Part shown: piece after piece, positions 36,488 to 46,714 of the stretch
How the letters are laid out: every line of letters begins with the position of its first letter
Position numbering within the stretch: position 1 is the first letter of the stretch
Assembly: GCF_007754425.1 (NCBI RefSeq)
Contig: NZ_CP037452.1
Span: forward strand, 5,555,164-5,619,163
DNA length: 64,000 nucleotides
Direction: 5' to 3'
DNA from: Gimesia fumaroli
GTDB taxonomy: Bacteria > Planctomycetota > Planctomycetia > Planctomycetales > Planctomycetaceae
The notes under the pieces: model-generated
Databases searched by the model: none
What the model saw: the letters and a program-made list of their open reading frames with translations, nothing else
What the model was told of the DNA's origin: nothing
Made by a program: the position numbers and the translations under genes

Positions 36488-37939
36488 ATGTCTTCAGATC
36501 AACCAGCGCCAGTGGCCGAATCGACGGAACGCTACCTGCAAAAGCTGAGCCTGTGGGACACGGTCAACATCATTATCGGAATCGTGATCGGCGTTTCGAT
36601 CTTTAAAGTGCCAAGTGCAGTATTCAGTTTTTCCGGCTCCATCGAAGCGGGCTTTGTCGTCTGGGGACTGGGAGGCATCCTGATGCTGGCCGGTGCACTC
36701 TGTTATTCCGAGCTGGCTGCCGCGATCCCAGAGACGGGGGGAGACTATGTTTTTCTCTCGCGCACTTACGGCCACGGAACCGGCTTTCTGTTTGGCTGGG
36801 CTCAATTCATCGTCATCAACCCGGCCAACATCGGCATCATGTCATATGTCTTCGCAGACTATGCGGTTTCGTTTTTACAAGGCCCGAATACCGAAACATC
36901 CAACAGCTGGACAGTGACGCTGGCTTCTTTGTCGGTCTGTAGCCTGATCTTTTTGAATCTGCTGGGGCTGGTCGTGGGGAAATGGGCGCAGAACATTCTA
37001 ACGCTGGCGAAAGTCATTGGACTCGCTGCGATCGCCGGTGCCGGGATCTATCTCGGCATGACCAACACGACGCCGGTGCCCGAAACAGTCGGCGGCGAGT
37101 CGGGTTCCGGAGCCAATCTGGGGCTGGCGATGGTGTTCGTACTGTATGCATTTGGCGGCTGGAATGACGCCGCGTTCGTGGCTGCGGAAGTCAAAGAACC
37201 GGGCCGAAATATTCCGCGGGCACTGATGGTCGGCACAATCGGCATCCTGTTGATTTATCTGCTGATCAACGCGGCCTACCTGTTCGGCCTGGGCTATCAG
37301 GGACTGCTCGATTCCCCCACACCAGCCGCCACGCTGCTGGGAAATGCCTGGGGAGATCCGGGGCAGAAACTGATCAGTGTGATCATCATGATTTCCTCTC
37401 TGGGCGCGATCAACGGTTTGATCCTGACCGGCTCGCGGGTGAATGTCCGTCTGGGAATGGATCATCGGTTCTTTGCGATGCTGGCCCGCTGGAATCATCG
37501 CGTCAACGCCCCGATTTACTCACTGCTCACGCAGGGGTTGATTTCGGTTGCCATGATCGTACTGGTCGGCACCGGTGCCGGCCAAAGTCTGCTCGAACTC
37601 CCATTTCAACTACTGAACTGGGACATCATCAAGTGGGAGGATTACGGGGGCGGCTTTGAAACCCTGCTGGCAGCGACAGCGCCCCTGTTCTGGATTTTCT
37701 TCCTGCTGACCGGCCTGAGCTTGATCCTGCTGCGTTTTAAACTCCCCGATCTGAAACGTCCATTTCGCGTGCCCCTCTATCCGATTACGCCGCTGCTGTT
37801 CTGCGGCACTTCGCTTTACATGCTGTATTCCAGCCTGATGTATGCCTGGGGACTGACGCTCTTGGGAGTGATCCCGATTCTGATCGGCGTGCCTCTGTAC
37901 TGGATGAGCCGCAACAAGCAGTCAGACGTTCCCAATTAG
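36488..37939 (+). CDS. APC-superfamily amino acid permease
   Basis: A 483-residue membrane transporter with about 12 hydrophobic helices. The first helix carries the IGIVIGVSIFKVPSAV pattern typical of amino acid-polyamine-organocation permeases, followed by GALCYSELAAAIPETGGDYVFLSRTYG, another hallmark. AFGGWNDAAFVAAEVKEPGRNIPRAL is the conserved helix 6 to loop region. It probably imports an amino acid or amine by proton symport, or exchanges one. The substrate is not readable. It is co-directional with the upstream methyltransferase. Confidence 0.9.
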   Translation: MSSDQPAPVAESTERYLQKLSLWDTVNIIIGIVIGVSIFKVPSAVFSFSGSIEAGFVVWGLGGILMLAGALCYSELAAAIPETGGDYVFLSRTYGHGTGFLFGWAQFIVINPANIGIMSYVFADYAVSFLQGPNTETSNSWTVTLASLSVCSLIFLNLLGLVVGKWAQNILTLAKVIGLAAIAGAGIYLGMTNTTPVPETVGGESGSGANLGLAMVFVLYAFGGWNDAAFVAAEVKEPGRNIPRALMVGTIGILLIYLLINAAYLFGLGYQGLLDSPTPAATLLGNAWGDPGQKLISVIIMISSLGAINGLILTGSRVNVRLGMDHRFFAMLARWNHRVNAPIYSLLTQGLISVAMIVLVGTGAGQSLLELPFQLLNWDIIKWEDYGGGFETLLAATAPLFWIFFLLTGLSLILLRFKLPDLKRPFRVPLYPITPLLFCGTSLYMLYSSLMYAWGLTLLGVIPILIGVPLYWMSRNKQSDVPN

Positions 37940-38121
37940 CCGCAGGGCGTTCGCGCCGGTTCCTTCCCATTCCATTTTTGACTGCACATGTTGATGTCTT
38001 TCTTTTCCCGGGACTCATTCGAATAAAGCAACACTAACTGGCATGCAAACGCATCATTGCGTAATATGAATGTCCATCGAAACTGAAACCTACCCCGGTC
38101 TTTTATTACTGGATCACAACC

Positions 38122-39486
38122 ATGAAATCACGCGCTTCTTTGATGCCCCTCGCCATACTGTTTCTGATGCAGACGGTTTCCTTCCCTGTGTTTGCGGAAG
38201 AAACCAAAACGATTGAACCGCTGGAACTGCCGAAAGTCGATGCTTCGTTTCAGCCGCCCTATTATAGCACGACCTACGAACAACCCACCGATCCGAAAGA
38301 AGGGCAACTGCAGATTGGGGTGACTTATACTCTGTGGATTCCCGAAGGGCTTAAAGAGGTCCGCGGGATTATTGTGCATCAGCACGGCTGTGGTTCAGGT
38401 TCCTGCACGGGGAGCGTGACGGCGGCCCACGATCTGCACTGGCAGGAACTGGCGCGAAAAAACAACTGTGCCCTGCTCGGCCCCAGCTTTCATCAGGCGA
38501 AAGAACAGAACTGCCGCCTGTGGTGTGATCCGCGGAACGGCTCAAACAAAGTCTTCATCGAATCACTGAAGAAGCTGGCGAAACACTCGGGTCATCCAGA
38601 AGTCGCAACCGCACCCTGGTGTTTGTGGGGACATTCGGGAGGCGGGTTCTGGTCGAGCCTGATGCAGATGGAATACCCCGAACGAATTGTCGCGATCTGG
38701 TTTCAGTCGGGAACCGCCTTTGGCTACTGGACCGCCGGCGAGATTACTGCGCCCACCATTCCCGAGGCAGCGATGCAGATTCCGATGATGGCCAACCCCG
38801 GTCTTAAAGAGAAAGAAAATAAACGTTTCAGCCGTGCCTGGACGGGCAGCCTGGCGATGTTTAAAGACTACCGCGCCAAAGGCGCCCCGATCGGCTTTGC
38901 CCCCGATCCTAAAACGGGTCACGAAACAGGCGACTCACGTTATCTGGCGATCCCCTTCTTCAACGCCTGTCTGCAAATGCGTCTGCCAGAGAAAGTGGGC
39001 GAACCTTTAAAAACCATCGATGTGAGCGAAGGCTGGTTGGCACCGCTGAACAGCGAAGAGACGCCCGTTCCGTTCGCGGATTATAAGGGAGACAAGGCAA
39101 CTGCTGTCTGGCTGCCGAACAAGACCGTCGCGATGGCCTGGCTCGACTTTGTCAAAACGGGAGCCACCAAAGACACCACGCCGCCCCCGGCACCGACCAA
39201 CGTCAAAGTCGATTCTTCGACCGGCAAGATCACCTGGACCGCACCAACCGACTTCGAGAGCGGCCTGCATTCCTTCATCATCGAACGCAACGGCAAACAG
39301 ATCGGCCAGCTTCCCGAAAAACCGACCAACCGTTTCGGGCGCCCGCTGTTTCAGGGCATGAGCTACGGGGATACGCCGGTGCTGCCGCTGTTAAAATTTC
39401 AATTCGTCGACAAGACAGCGGAAAACGGAAAGCAGTACCAGTATCGTGTAAAAGCGGTGAATACGGCGGGACTGCAATCGAAGTAG
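38122..39486 (+). CDS. Secreted alpha/beta-hydrolase with C-terminal fibronectin-like domain
   Basis: A 454-residue exported protein with a signal peptide (about 1-24). The middle part is an alpha/beta hydrolase: GIIVHQHGCGSGSC gives the oxyanion-hole side, and WGHSGGGFWSSLMQ places the nucleophile at S172. A late His is likely in TGHETGDSRY. Several Cys-rich segments (NCRLWCDP, APWCLW) suggest disulfides. Residues about 355-450 (PPPAPTNVKVDSSTGKITW ... QYRVKAVNTAGLQ) look like a fibronectin type III domain. It is probably a carbohydrate- or ester-directed hydrolase outside the cytoplasm; the exact substrate is unknown. The IS110 element lies 53 bp downstream. Confidence 0.82.
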   Translation: MKSRASLMPLAILFLMQTVSFPVFAEETKTIEPLELPKVDASFQPPYYSTTYEQPTDPKEGQLQIGVTYTLWIPEGLKEVRGIIVHQHGCGSGSCTGSVTAAHDLHWQELARKNNCALLGPSFHQAKEQNCRLWCDPRNGSNKVFIESLKKLAKHSGHPEVATAPWCLWGHSGGGFWSSLMQMEYPERIVAIWFQSGTAFGYWTAGEITAPTIPEAAMQIPMMANPGLKEKENKRFSRAWTGSLAMFKDYRAKGAPIGFAPDPKTGHETGDSRYLAIPFFNACLQMRLPEKVGEPLKTIDVSEGWLAPLNSEETPVPFADYKGDKATAVWLPNKTVAMAWLDFVKTGATKDTTPPPAPTNVKVDSSTGKITWTAPTDFESGLHSFIIERNGKQIGQLPEKPTNRFGRPLFQGMSYGDTPVLPLLKFQFVDKTAENGKQYQYRVKAVNTAGLQSK

Positions 39487-39538
39487 TTATTTTACTACCA
39501 CGAATAGCGCGAAAAAATGTAGCGACTGTCTTAAAAAT

Positions 39539-40668
<1,130 letters not shown>

Positions 40669-40722
40669 GGCTTTATCTGCCTATCAAAACAAAGAACTCT
40701 AGACAGTCAAGAGCAGATACAA

Positions 40723-40745
40723 GGGGCCGACCCATGTGTCGGCCC
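40723..40745 (+). repeat. 23-nt hairpin repeat, copy 1
   Basis: Starts GGGGCCGACCC and ends GTCGGCCC, so it folds on itself. It is nearly the reverse complement of copy 2 at 40831-40853; differences between the copies are paired within the hairpin. Confidence 0.65.
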
Positions 40746-40830
40746 GTGGTATCGATGTGGAATGCAGGAGGTTGTGCGAACTTTTCTCTGATTCCCTCGT
40801 TCGGCTCACCACAACAGAGTATAGCCAGGC

Positions 40831-40853
40831 GGGTCAACACATGGGTTGACCCC
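40831..40853 (-). repeat. 23-nt hairpin repeat, copy 2 (inverted)
   Basis: Starts GGGTCAAC and ends GTTGACCCC on the plus strand. On the minus strand it matches copy 1 except for four positions in the stem, which change as two base pairs. The pair resembles a REP doublet (BIME). Confidence 0.65.
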
Positions 40854-41519
40854 TACATTGAACCGGAATCAACGATACACATTTTTCGTGTGGTTTCGTG
40901 GTAGTCCATTTTTTCACGGTTCCCGATGTTTCGGTGTGGACTGTTTATCTGAGGTCGTTCAGGGGATATCTGATAGGATTCTCTCTCGTGTCGTACTCAC
41001 TGTTAGCAAGTGTCAAGACCGGACACATTGGTAACACTCATGTAAACAGTTATACGACTTCATTACTGGGATTTCGTGATCCCGGCTCTGTTCGGTGGAT
41101 TCTTTTCAACGGCGTGAGGGAGTCAACAGAAAATGGAAATTTTTTATACGGGAATCTGTGCCGAGCAGTTGTCCATGGAAGACGGGGGATGTCCCAAGTG
41201 GCGCAGAAGTGCGCCGAAGTGTGTCGACCCGCATAAGTTTCAGCCCGCGATTTTTTCAAAAATGGCTGAAACCAGCGGGTTTTATAGTACTCATATTTTC
41301 AACATGCTCGATCTGCACCTGAAACGAGGGTGCTCATTCGCGCGCGCGACGCATAACTCCGGAGTTTCGGGAATACCGCGTTCGGTTCAAGAGCGGGTTT
41401 ATTCAGTCGCAGAGATATTGATGCACTGGTGCTGGATGTTAAGCGGGCGTAGAACCGTTATTCGCAATTTGAATGCTGGTTCAAAAACGGTGGCTGGCGC
41501 CATTCCGCTCACAATTCTA
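40854..41519. other. Non-coding 666-bp region with hairpins beside the repeat pair
   Basis: No gene is supported. One nested hairpin has arms tttcagcc (41238-41245) / ggctgaaa (41264-41271) enclosing a second stem attttt/aaaaat (41250-41262). The frame that runs from here into 42509 on the plus strand is antisense to the amidohydrolase gene and I reject it. The amidohydrolase ends at 41520 on the minus strand, so this area is its 3' side. Confidence 0.45.
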
Positions 41520-42488
41520 TTACTCGCCGGGATATTTTTCCCAGCGGTAGGCGAGTTTCGAATTTTTCCAGAAGACTTTGTCGAGGGCCGACTGGCCTTT
41601 GTCCTGCAGGTAGTCGACGAGGATTTTCTGCAGCGTGACATAGTCGGCGGCGCGTTCGGAAACGGGCCAGTTACTGCCGAAGATCATACGGTCGACGCCG
41701 ATCTGTTTCCAGATCACGTCCAGCGTGGGACGGTAGTAGTCCACGTCGGCGGGCACGTTGTCGGGACGATGGCGAGAGGCGCCTTCGACCAGTGCGGAGA
41801 TTTTAACGAAGACCTGCTTCTGATCGGCGAGGGCTTCCATATAACGTTTCCACTCGGGATCGATTTCCTCTCCCTTGATCACGACGTTGCCGATATGGTC
41901 AACGACGATGCGCAGATCGGGAACTTTTTCCGCGAGGCGGCGGGCACCATCCAGTGTGACGGGGCCGCCATTCAGGTCGACCTGCAGTCCCATGTCGGCC
42001 ATGAGTTTCATGTCATCAATGAACTGCTTCTGAGACAAGCCGGGTTCGAGCAGATTGTAATTAACACGAATGCCTTTATAGATCGGATTTTTCGCGAAGC
42101 GTTTGAGATGCGTACGGAACATGGGATCGCCGGGCGTCAAACGTCCGACGAAGCCGATGATGACCGGATTCTCTTTTACCAGATCCAGAATCCACTGGTT
42201 GTCTTCAACCAGCTTACTGGCTTCAACAACCACGGTGGCGTTGACCGGCTGGAACTTTTTCAATTCGACAAAATGTTTGGGGAGGACCGTGCGGTAGAGA
42301 GAAGATCCTTTGCTCGGCCAGGGAACACCTTCGGGACGCGTCGGATCGTAGAAGTGTGTATGCGTGTCGACGACTTTCGCTGGAAGCTGTGGCTTCGAAT
42401 TTTCGGCACACAAACTGATGCCGGTCTGAGCGGCGATCAGACCTGTGGATGCGGTTTTGAGAAAGGTACGACGATCAATGTGGTGCAT
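41520..42488 (-). CDS. Tat-exported amidohydrolase (Amidohydro_2, TIM barrel)
   Basis: A 322-residue hydrolase from ATG 42488 (AGAGGA upstream). A twin-arginine signal, IDRRTFLKTASTGLIAAQTG, predicts folded export. The barrel begins with the metal-binding KVVDTHTHFYDPTRP and continues through FVGRLTPGDP, GIRVNYN, LRIVVDHIGNVV and the strand-8 region DRMIFGSNWPVSE. The family hydrolyses lactones, aminocarboxy-semialdehydes and related 2-pyrone or decarboxylation substrates. The final catalytic position reads Asn (GSNWP), as in many lactonase-like members. A longer frame exists to 42527 but adds no signal sequence. Substrate unassigned. Confidence 0.87.
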   Translation of the reverse strand: MHHIDRRTFLKTASTGLIAAQTGISLCAENSKPQLPAKVVDTHTHFYDPTRPEGVPWPSKGSSLYRTVLPKHFVELKKFQPVNATVVVEASKLVEDNQWILDLVKENPVIIGFVGRLTPGDPMFRTHLKRFAKNPIYKGIRVNYNLLEPGLSQKQFIDDMKLMADMGLQVDLNGGPVTLDGARRLAEKVPDLRIVVDHIGNVVIKGEEIDPEWKRYMEALADQKQVFVKISALVEGASRHRPDNVPADVDYYRPTLDVIWKQIGVDRMIFGSNWPVSERAADYVTLQKILVDYLQDKGQSALDKVFWKNSKLAYRWEKYPGE

Positions 42489-42740
42489 GATGCTGTTCCT
42501 CTGCGCTGACGATTTCTGCTTCGACAATGTTGACTATTACAGGATACCAGATTCTCCACAGTCTGCGATAGCTATCTATCTTTACAATAAAATACCCGAT
42601 TGGGTGTGGAAATTGAATCGCACTTCCCTTTACGGGCTGTTTTTGCTAATTTTCACGCACTGTGTATCTTTCCTTCGCTTATTTTGGGATTCGCGTTGCC
42701 AGGATCGGCAACCAACAAATTCAACGGATTTGATATTGTG

Positions 42741-44456
42741 ATGCCCGAGTCAGATGACCTCAACTCGAGTTTGAATCGTCGTGAACCACTGTCTTCCGAA
42801 TCGGAGACAGAGGAAATCCTTCACAGCGAAATGGAAAAAACCGAGGTCGAATCGTCCTTAGAATCTGACTGGGACAACAACGACCTGTCTGATGAGATCG
42901 AAAATTTTGATCTCTCTTTCAAGTTTGAAGACTACGCCCCGGTCTGGATGCAGAAACTCAGATCATTGTATGGGACCGATCCGGAATGGTCACTGGCTTC
43001 GACGGTCGGTGCGGTTGCCATCATTCTGACGGTGCTGCTGTTACTGGCGATGCCGGAAGATCATGTTAAAAACGTGGCGGATGCCATAGTTCCCCCGGAA
43101 CCGGAAGTGATTTCCAGTATCCCAGAGTTTATTCCTATCGACACGCGCGTTGCCGTTGAATTGGAAGTGACACTTCCTGTTGTCGAAATGGAAACAGAGC
43201 CACTGTATGTTTCGTTTGGGGATCTAACCGATTCGTTCTCCGGAATCGCAGTACGAGAAGAAACACCGATGCGACCCGAGATGCCTTTGTCTTTACCGGA
43301 ATTCAATTTTCCCCCGGAACCGACGGCTGAACCTTCGCTGGTGATGGACGTTCAAAAAATTCGCATTATTGAGCGAGAGCTGCTGGACCCGACAATTGAC
43401 GATGCCTTTTTTGTAGAAGCGAAACCATCATCAAGGGAAGTTCCTGGGCGGTTTGAGCCATCAGAAAGGCTGCTGTTTGATCAAAGCTGGCGTTTGATTG
43501 ATCTGGCCCGTGCGGAGACACAGACGCAACAAGTCATTCGCCCGACACTATATCACGAACGATTTCCCGGCGGAGAACATCTGCAGGTAGGCCAGGAACA
43601 GCCACTCGACCGAAACAACCTGGATCGGCTCACACGGGTAACGGCTCCCGGAGCGGAAGAACAGCTTGATATTCAGATTCAGAAGCAGGTACCAGCGCAA
43701 GGCACCGTGCAGAACCTGCTGACGTATTCCATTCTGGTCACCAACCGGGGGACAAGACCCGCCTATGATGTGCGTGTGGACGAGACCATTTCCCCTGCCG
43801 TCAGCCTGGTGGATCTCTCACCGCCGGCGGACGTCAATCAAAATCATCTGCACTGGAAGATTGCGAGACTGGATCCTGATGAAGAGCGCGAACTGCAGGT
43901 GAAGGTCTTTCTGGATCAGGCGGGGAGCGTGAAAACCAATTCGGAAATCAAACTGGTTTCGAATGTGGCAAGTTCGACGGAAATCTCGAATCCACAAGTT
44001 GAGCTCAAGGTTCAAATGCCTGAAGTCGTCAGCGAGGGAGATGTCTTCCCGCTCGTTTTGATCATTCATAACCAGGGTCGTCTGAGCCAGGAACAGATCC
44101 GTTTGGATCTGGATCTGCCGGAAGGTCTGGAACACGAGGCAGGACGTCAACTGACGCTGACGATTGACCAACTGGCAGGCGGTGAATCGCGAACGCTACG
44201 GGCACGAGTGAAAGCGGTCAAAGCCGGGAATGTGAAATCGCAGGCGCAACTGATTTCGCAAGGCCACTCGCTGGATGTGGATGTATGGGACCAGACGATT
44301 CTGGCGAAACAAATTGCCCCCAAGCCGACAACAGCACCTCAGCCAAAGAAAACGACTCCGGCCACTCAACCGGCTCCGGTACAACCCGGCCCTGTGCAGT
44401 CCTGCCCCTGCCAGCCACAGCCGATCTATCTGCCTGTGCTCTATCTGTATCCCTGA
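42741..44456 (+). CDS. Membrane-anchored DUF11-like repeat protein
   Basis: A protein of 571 residues from ATG 42741; the frame extends upstream only with TTG/GTG starts and an unconvincing N-terminus. An acidic cytoplasmic segment (about 1-85) leads to a membrane helix (ASTVGAVAIILTVLLLLAMP, about 95-115). A Pro/Glu-rich stalk follows. Then come two Ig-like modules: a DUF11 repeat (YSILVTNRGTRPAYDVRVDETISPAVSLVDLSPP) and a second one (FPLVLIIHNQGRLSQEQIRLDLDLPEGLE). The C-terminus is Pro/Thr/Gln-rich and ends in hydrophobic residues. It resembles envelope-spanning adhesion or cell-wall proteins of planctomycetes. Role unknown. Confidence 0.72.
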   Translation: MPESDDLNSSLNRREPLSSESETEEILHSEMEKTEVESSLESDWDNNDLSDEIENFDLSFKFEDYAPVWMQKLRSLYGTDPEWSLASTVGAVAIILTVLLLLAMPEDHVKNVADAIVPPEPEVISSIPEFIPIDTRVAVELEVTLPVVEMETEPLYVSFGDLTDSFSGIAVREETPMRPEMPLSLPEFNFPPEPTAEPSLVMDVQKIRIIERELLDPTIDDAFFVEAKPSSREVPGRFEPSERLLFDQSWRLIDLARAETQTQQVIRPTLYHERFPGGEHLQVGQEQPLDRNNLDRLTRVTAPGAEEQLDIQIQKQVPAQGTVQNLLTYSILVTNRGTRPAYDVRVDETISPAVSLVDLSPPADVNQNHLHWKIARLDPDEERELQVKVFLDQAGSVKTNSEIKLVSNVASSTEISNPQVELKVQMPEVVSEGDVFPLVLIIHNQGRLSQEQIRLDLDLPEGLEHEAGRQLTLTIDQLAGGESRTLRARVKAVKAGNVKSQAQLISQGHSLDVDVWDQTILAKQIAPKPTTAPQPKKTTPATQPAPVQPGPVQSCPCQPQPIYLPVLYLYP

Positions 44457-44641
44457 GACGGTTCCCCGAAATTCGTTCAGAACAGCTCATAAACTGTACT
44501 TGAATTTGCCGAGGCATTCCCGATGATCTTACACAAACAACGTTTGTAAGATTGCAAGTCCCTTCAATAAGGGAGTAGCATAGAGATTATCCATTTACCG
44601 GCCTATGCCGAGGATTTTCTCCCCTTGCCTGAGAGATTCAG

Positions 44642-45913
44642 ATGACTTCATTGCCTCACAGTGCTCGATGCTTATTACTGATGCTGGTGTTCTGTTTGGC
44701 CGCTCCCATGGCGACTCTCAATGCGGCCGATGCCACGCTGGGGCAGATCACCATCCAGACCGATGCACAGGCGATGGAGAATGAACCGGTGTTTGTGACG
44801 CTGCCTGAAACCGGGTTTGCTCAGGACGCGGTTTACCTCGTGGAAACAACAGATTCGAATTCACAGAAGATTCCTGCACAGATTGAAAATCGAAAACCGG
44901 AAGCAGACCGGCTCTGGTTCATTCTGCCGGGAAAGACGGCCGCGGGAAGCAAGCGGGTATTCGATCTGAAAGCGGAACAACTTGATGTCAAAACCAAAGT
45001 CACAATCAAAGATACCGGGAAGGCGTATCAGATGAGAATCGGAGATCGTCCGGTTTTAAATTACAATTACAAGCATATTCCAGCGCCAGATTTACTCGAC
45101 CCACTGTATGGACGCAGTGCTCACATTCATCCGATCTGGACTCCTGGCGGTAAGATTGTCTCTGACGAATTTCCCCCGGATCACGCGCATCAGAGCGGTC
45201 AGTTCCTGGCTTATACCAAAGCGAAATTCGAAGGACGGGCAACGAACTTCTGGGAAATCAAAAGTAAAAAAGGACGCGTTCGTTTTCACAGATTGATTTC
45301 GAAACAGGAAGGTCCCGTCTTTGCGGAATTGAAAGTAGAGCAGGAACACGTTGATCTGACCGGCCCGGAAGAAAAGCCCGCACTGATGGAAGTGTGGACG
45401 ATTCGGGTCTGGAATCAGCCCGGTAAAAAGCCGGACTTCTGGTTGTATGATATTACATCAGAAGCCCGCTGCGGTACGGAGAGTGAACTCAAACTCCCCA
45501 AGTACCATTACGGCGGGATGGCGATTCGCGGCGGTCGTGGCTGGTCAAAAGAGAACTGCCGGTTTTTGACATCGAACGGCAAGACGCGCGAGAATGGTAA
45601 TCACGATCGTTCACGCTGGTGCGATATTTCGGGGACACGCGACAAGAAAAACAGCTGGAGTGGTTTTACCATTTTGAGTCACCCTACGAATTTTCGTTTT
45701 CCCGAACCCGTACGAATTCACCCTTCGATGCCCTACATGGTATTTACGCCCAGCGCGCTGGGTGATTGGGGGATTGAACCGGGCAAACCAAATGTCAGCC
45801 GCTATCGTTTTCTGGTTCACGATGGACAGGCCCATCCGAGCACAGAAACAGTCTGGCAGAATTATGCTCACCCTCCTACCGCCTCGCTCAAGTTAAACGC
45901 CAAACAGAATTGA
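44642..45913 (+). CDS. Secreted DUF6807 (PmoA-like) family protein
   Basis: A 423-residue exported protein with signal peptide (about 1-29). The diagnostic block is RPVLNYNYKHIPAPDLLDP followed by RSAHIHPIWTPGGKIVSDEFPPDHAHQSG. Pfam links this fold to 'methane oxygenase PmoA', but that label is historical and no oxygenase activity is implied. His residues in that block suggest a metal or substrate site. It is the first gene of a run with two amidohydrolase-type proteins, so it may act on the same, unknown substrate outside the cytoplasmic membrane. The GAGAG just upstream is the likely ribosome-binding site. Confidence 0.85.
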   Translation: MTSLPHSARCLLLMLVFCLAAPMATLNAADATLGQITIQTDAQAMENEPVFVTLPETGFAQDAVYLVETTDSNSQKIPAQIENRKPEADRLWFILPGKTAAGSKRVFDLKAEQLDVKTKVTIKDTGKAYQMRIGDRPVLNYNYKHIPAPDLLDPLYGRSAHIHPIWTPGGKIVSDEFPPDHAHQSGQFLAYTKAKFEGRATNFWEIKSKKGRVRFHRLISKQEGPVFAELKVEQEHVDLTGPEEKPALMEVWTIRVWNQPGKKPDFWLYDITSEARCGTESELKLPKYHYGGMAIRGGRGWSKENCRFLTSNGKTRENGNHDRSRWCDISGTRDKKNSWSGFTILSHPTNFRFPEPVRIHPSMPYMVFTPSALGDWGIEPGKPNVSRYRFLVHDGQAHPSTETVWQNYAHPPTASLKLNAKQN

Positions 45914-45931
45914 TTGCGGAAAGTATCAACA

Positions 45932-46714
45932 ATGATCTGGGACTTACATTGCCACCTGTCTGGGGTGGATGGAAAAACGGCCGATGAACGCATCGCCCAG
46001 TTGATGGGTTATGCGGACCGGATGGGAGTGGAACGGCTGGTCTTTTTTATGGGCTGGCCTTTTCTCACCGATCCGAGTCCCAAACAATTTCGCAAGCAGA
46101 ACGATCAGGTGCTGCAGGCGATCAGCCACTGGCATGATCGTGCGTTTGGCTTTGTGTATCTCAATGCAAAGTATGTAGACGAAAGCATCAAAGAACTGGA
46201 TCGCTGTGTCAAAAACGGCCCGATGGTCGGCGTAAAATTGTGGGTGGCCTCTCGCTGCAATGATCCGGCGATTGACCCGATCATTCAACATGCGGCGAAA
46301 CTGAACGCGTTAATCTACCAGCATACCTGGTTCAAAACCGGGGGAAATCTGGTAGGTGAATCGACTCCCAGCGACCTGGCTCTGATGGCAAAACGACATC
46401 CCGATACACCATTGATCGCCGGGCATATCGGAGGCGACTGGGAACTGGGACTGCGGGCGATTCAAGACAGTCCCAACTTGTATGCCGGGATTGGCGGATT
46501 TGATCCGACTGCCGGAATCACGGAAATGGCGGTGCGAACGCTGGGGGCCGACCGCGTGCTGTATGGCAGCGATATCGGGGGCCGCAGTTTTTCTTCACAA
46601 CTCGCCAAGGTTCAGGGGGCCGACATTCCTGAAGTATCCAAACGACTTATTCTGGGTGGGAATCTGAAACGACTGCTGACCCCCATTTTGAAAAAGAAGG
46701 GGATCAAAGTATGA
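45932..46714 (+). CDS. Amidohydrolase (Amidohydro_2 family), metal site intact
   Basis: A 260-residue TIM-barrel hydrolase from ATG 45932, with GGAAAG 8 bp upstream (TTG 45914 is less likely). The metal motif D4-x-H6-x-H8 (WDLHCHLSG) is present, and the later ligands are visible in YQHTWF, LIAGHIGGDWE and VLYGSDIGG. The protein is cytoplasmic, with no signal peptide. It overlaps the next gene by 4 bp (ATGA), so the two are translationally coupled and their products may pair. It starts 18 bp after the DUF6807 gene. Reaction unknown. Confidence 0.86.
   Translation: MIWDLHCHLSGVDGKTADERIAQLMGYADRMGVERLVFFMGWPFLTDPSPKQFRKQNDQVLQAISHWHDRAFGFVYLNAKYVDESIKELDRCVKNGPMVGVKLWVASRCNDPAIDPIIQHAAKLNALIYQHTWFKTGGNLVGESTPSDLALMAKRHPDTPLIAGHIGGDWELGLRAIQDSPNLYAGIGGFDPTAGITEMAVRTLGADRVLYGSDIGGRSFSSQLAKVQGADIPEVSKRLILGGNLKRLLTPILKKKGIKV

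Noticed and set aside
41133..42509. Long plus-strand open frame (458 codons) through the amidohydrolase region
   Set aside because: It is antisense to the Tat-signal amidohydrolase, which has clear motifs; the frame has no ribosome-binding site or recognisable protein features.
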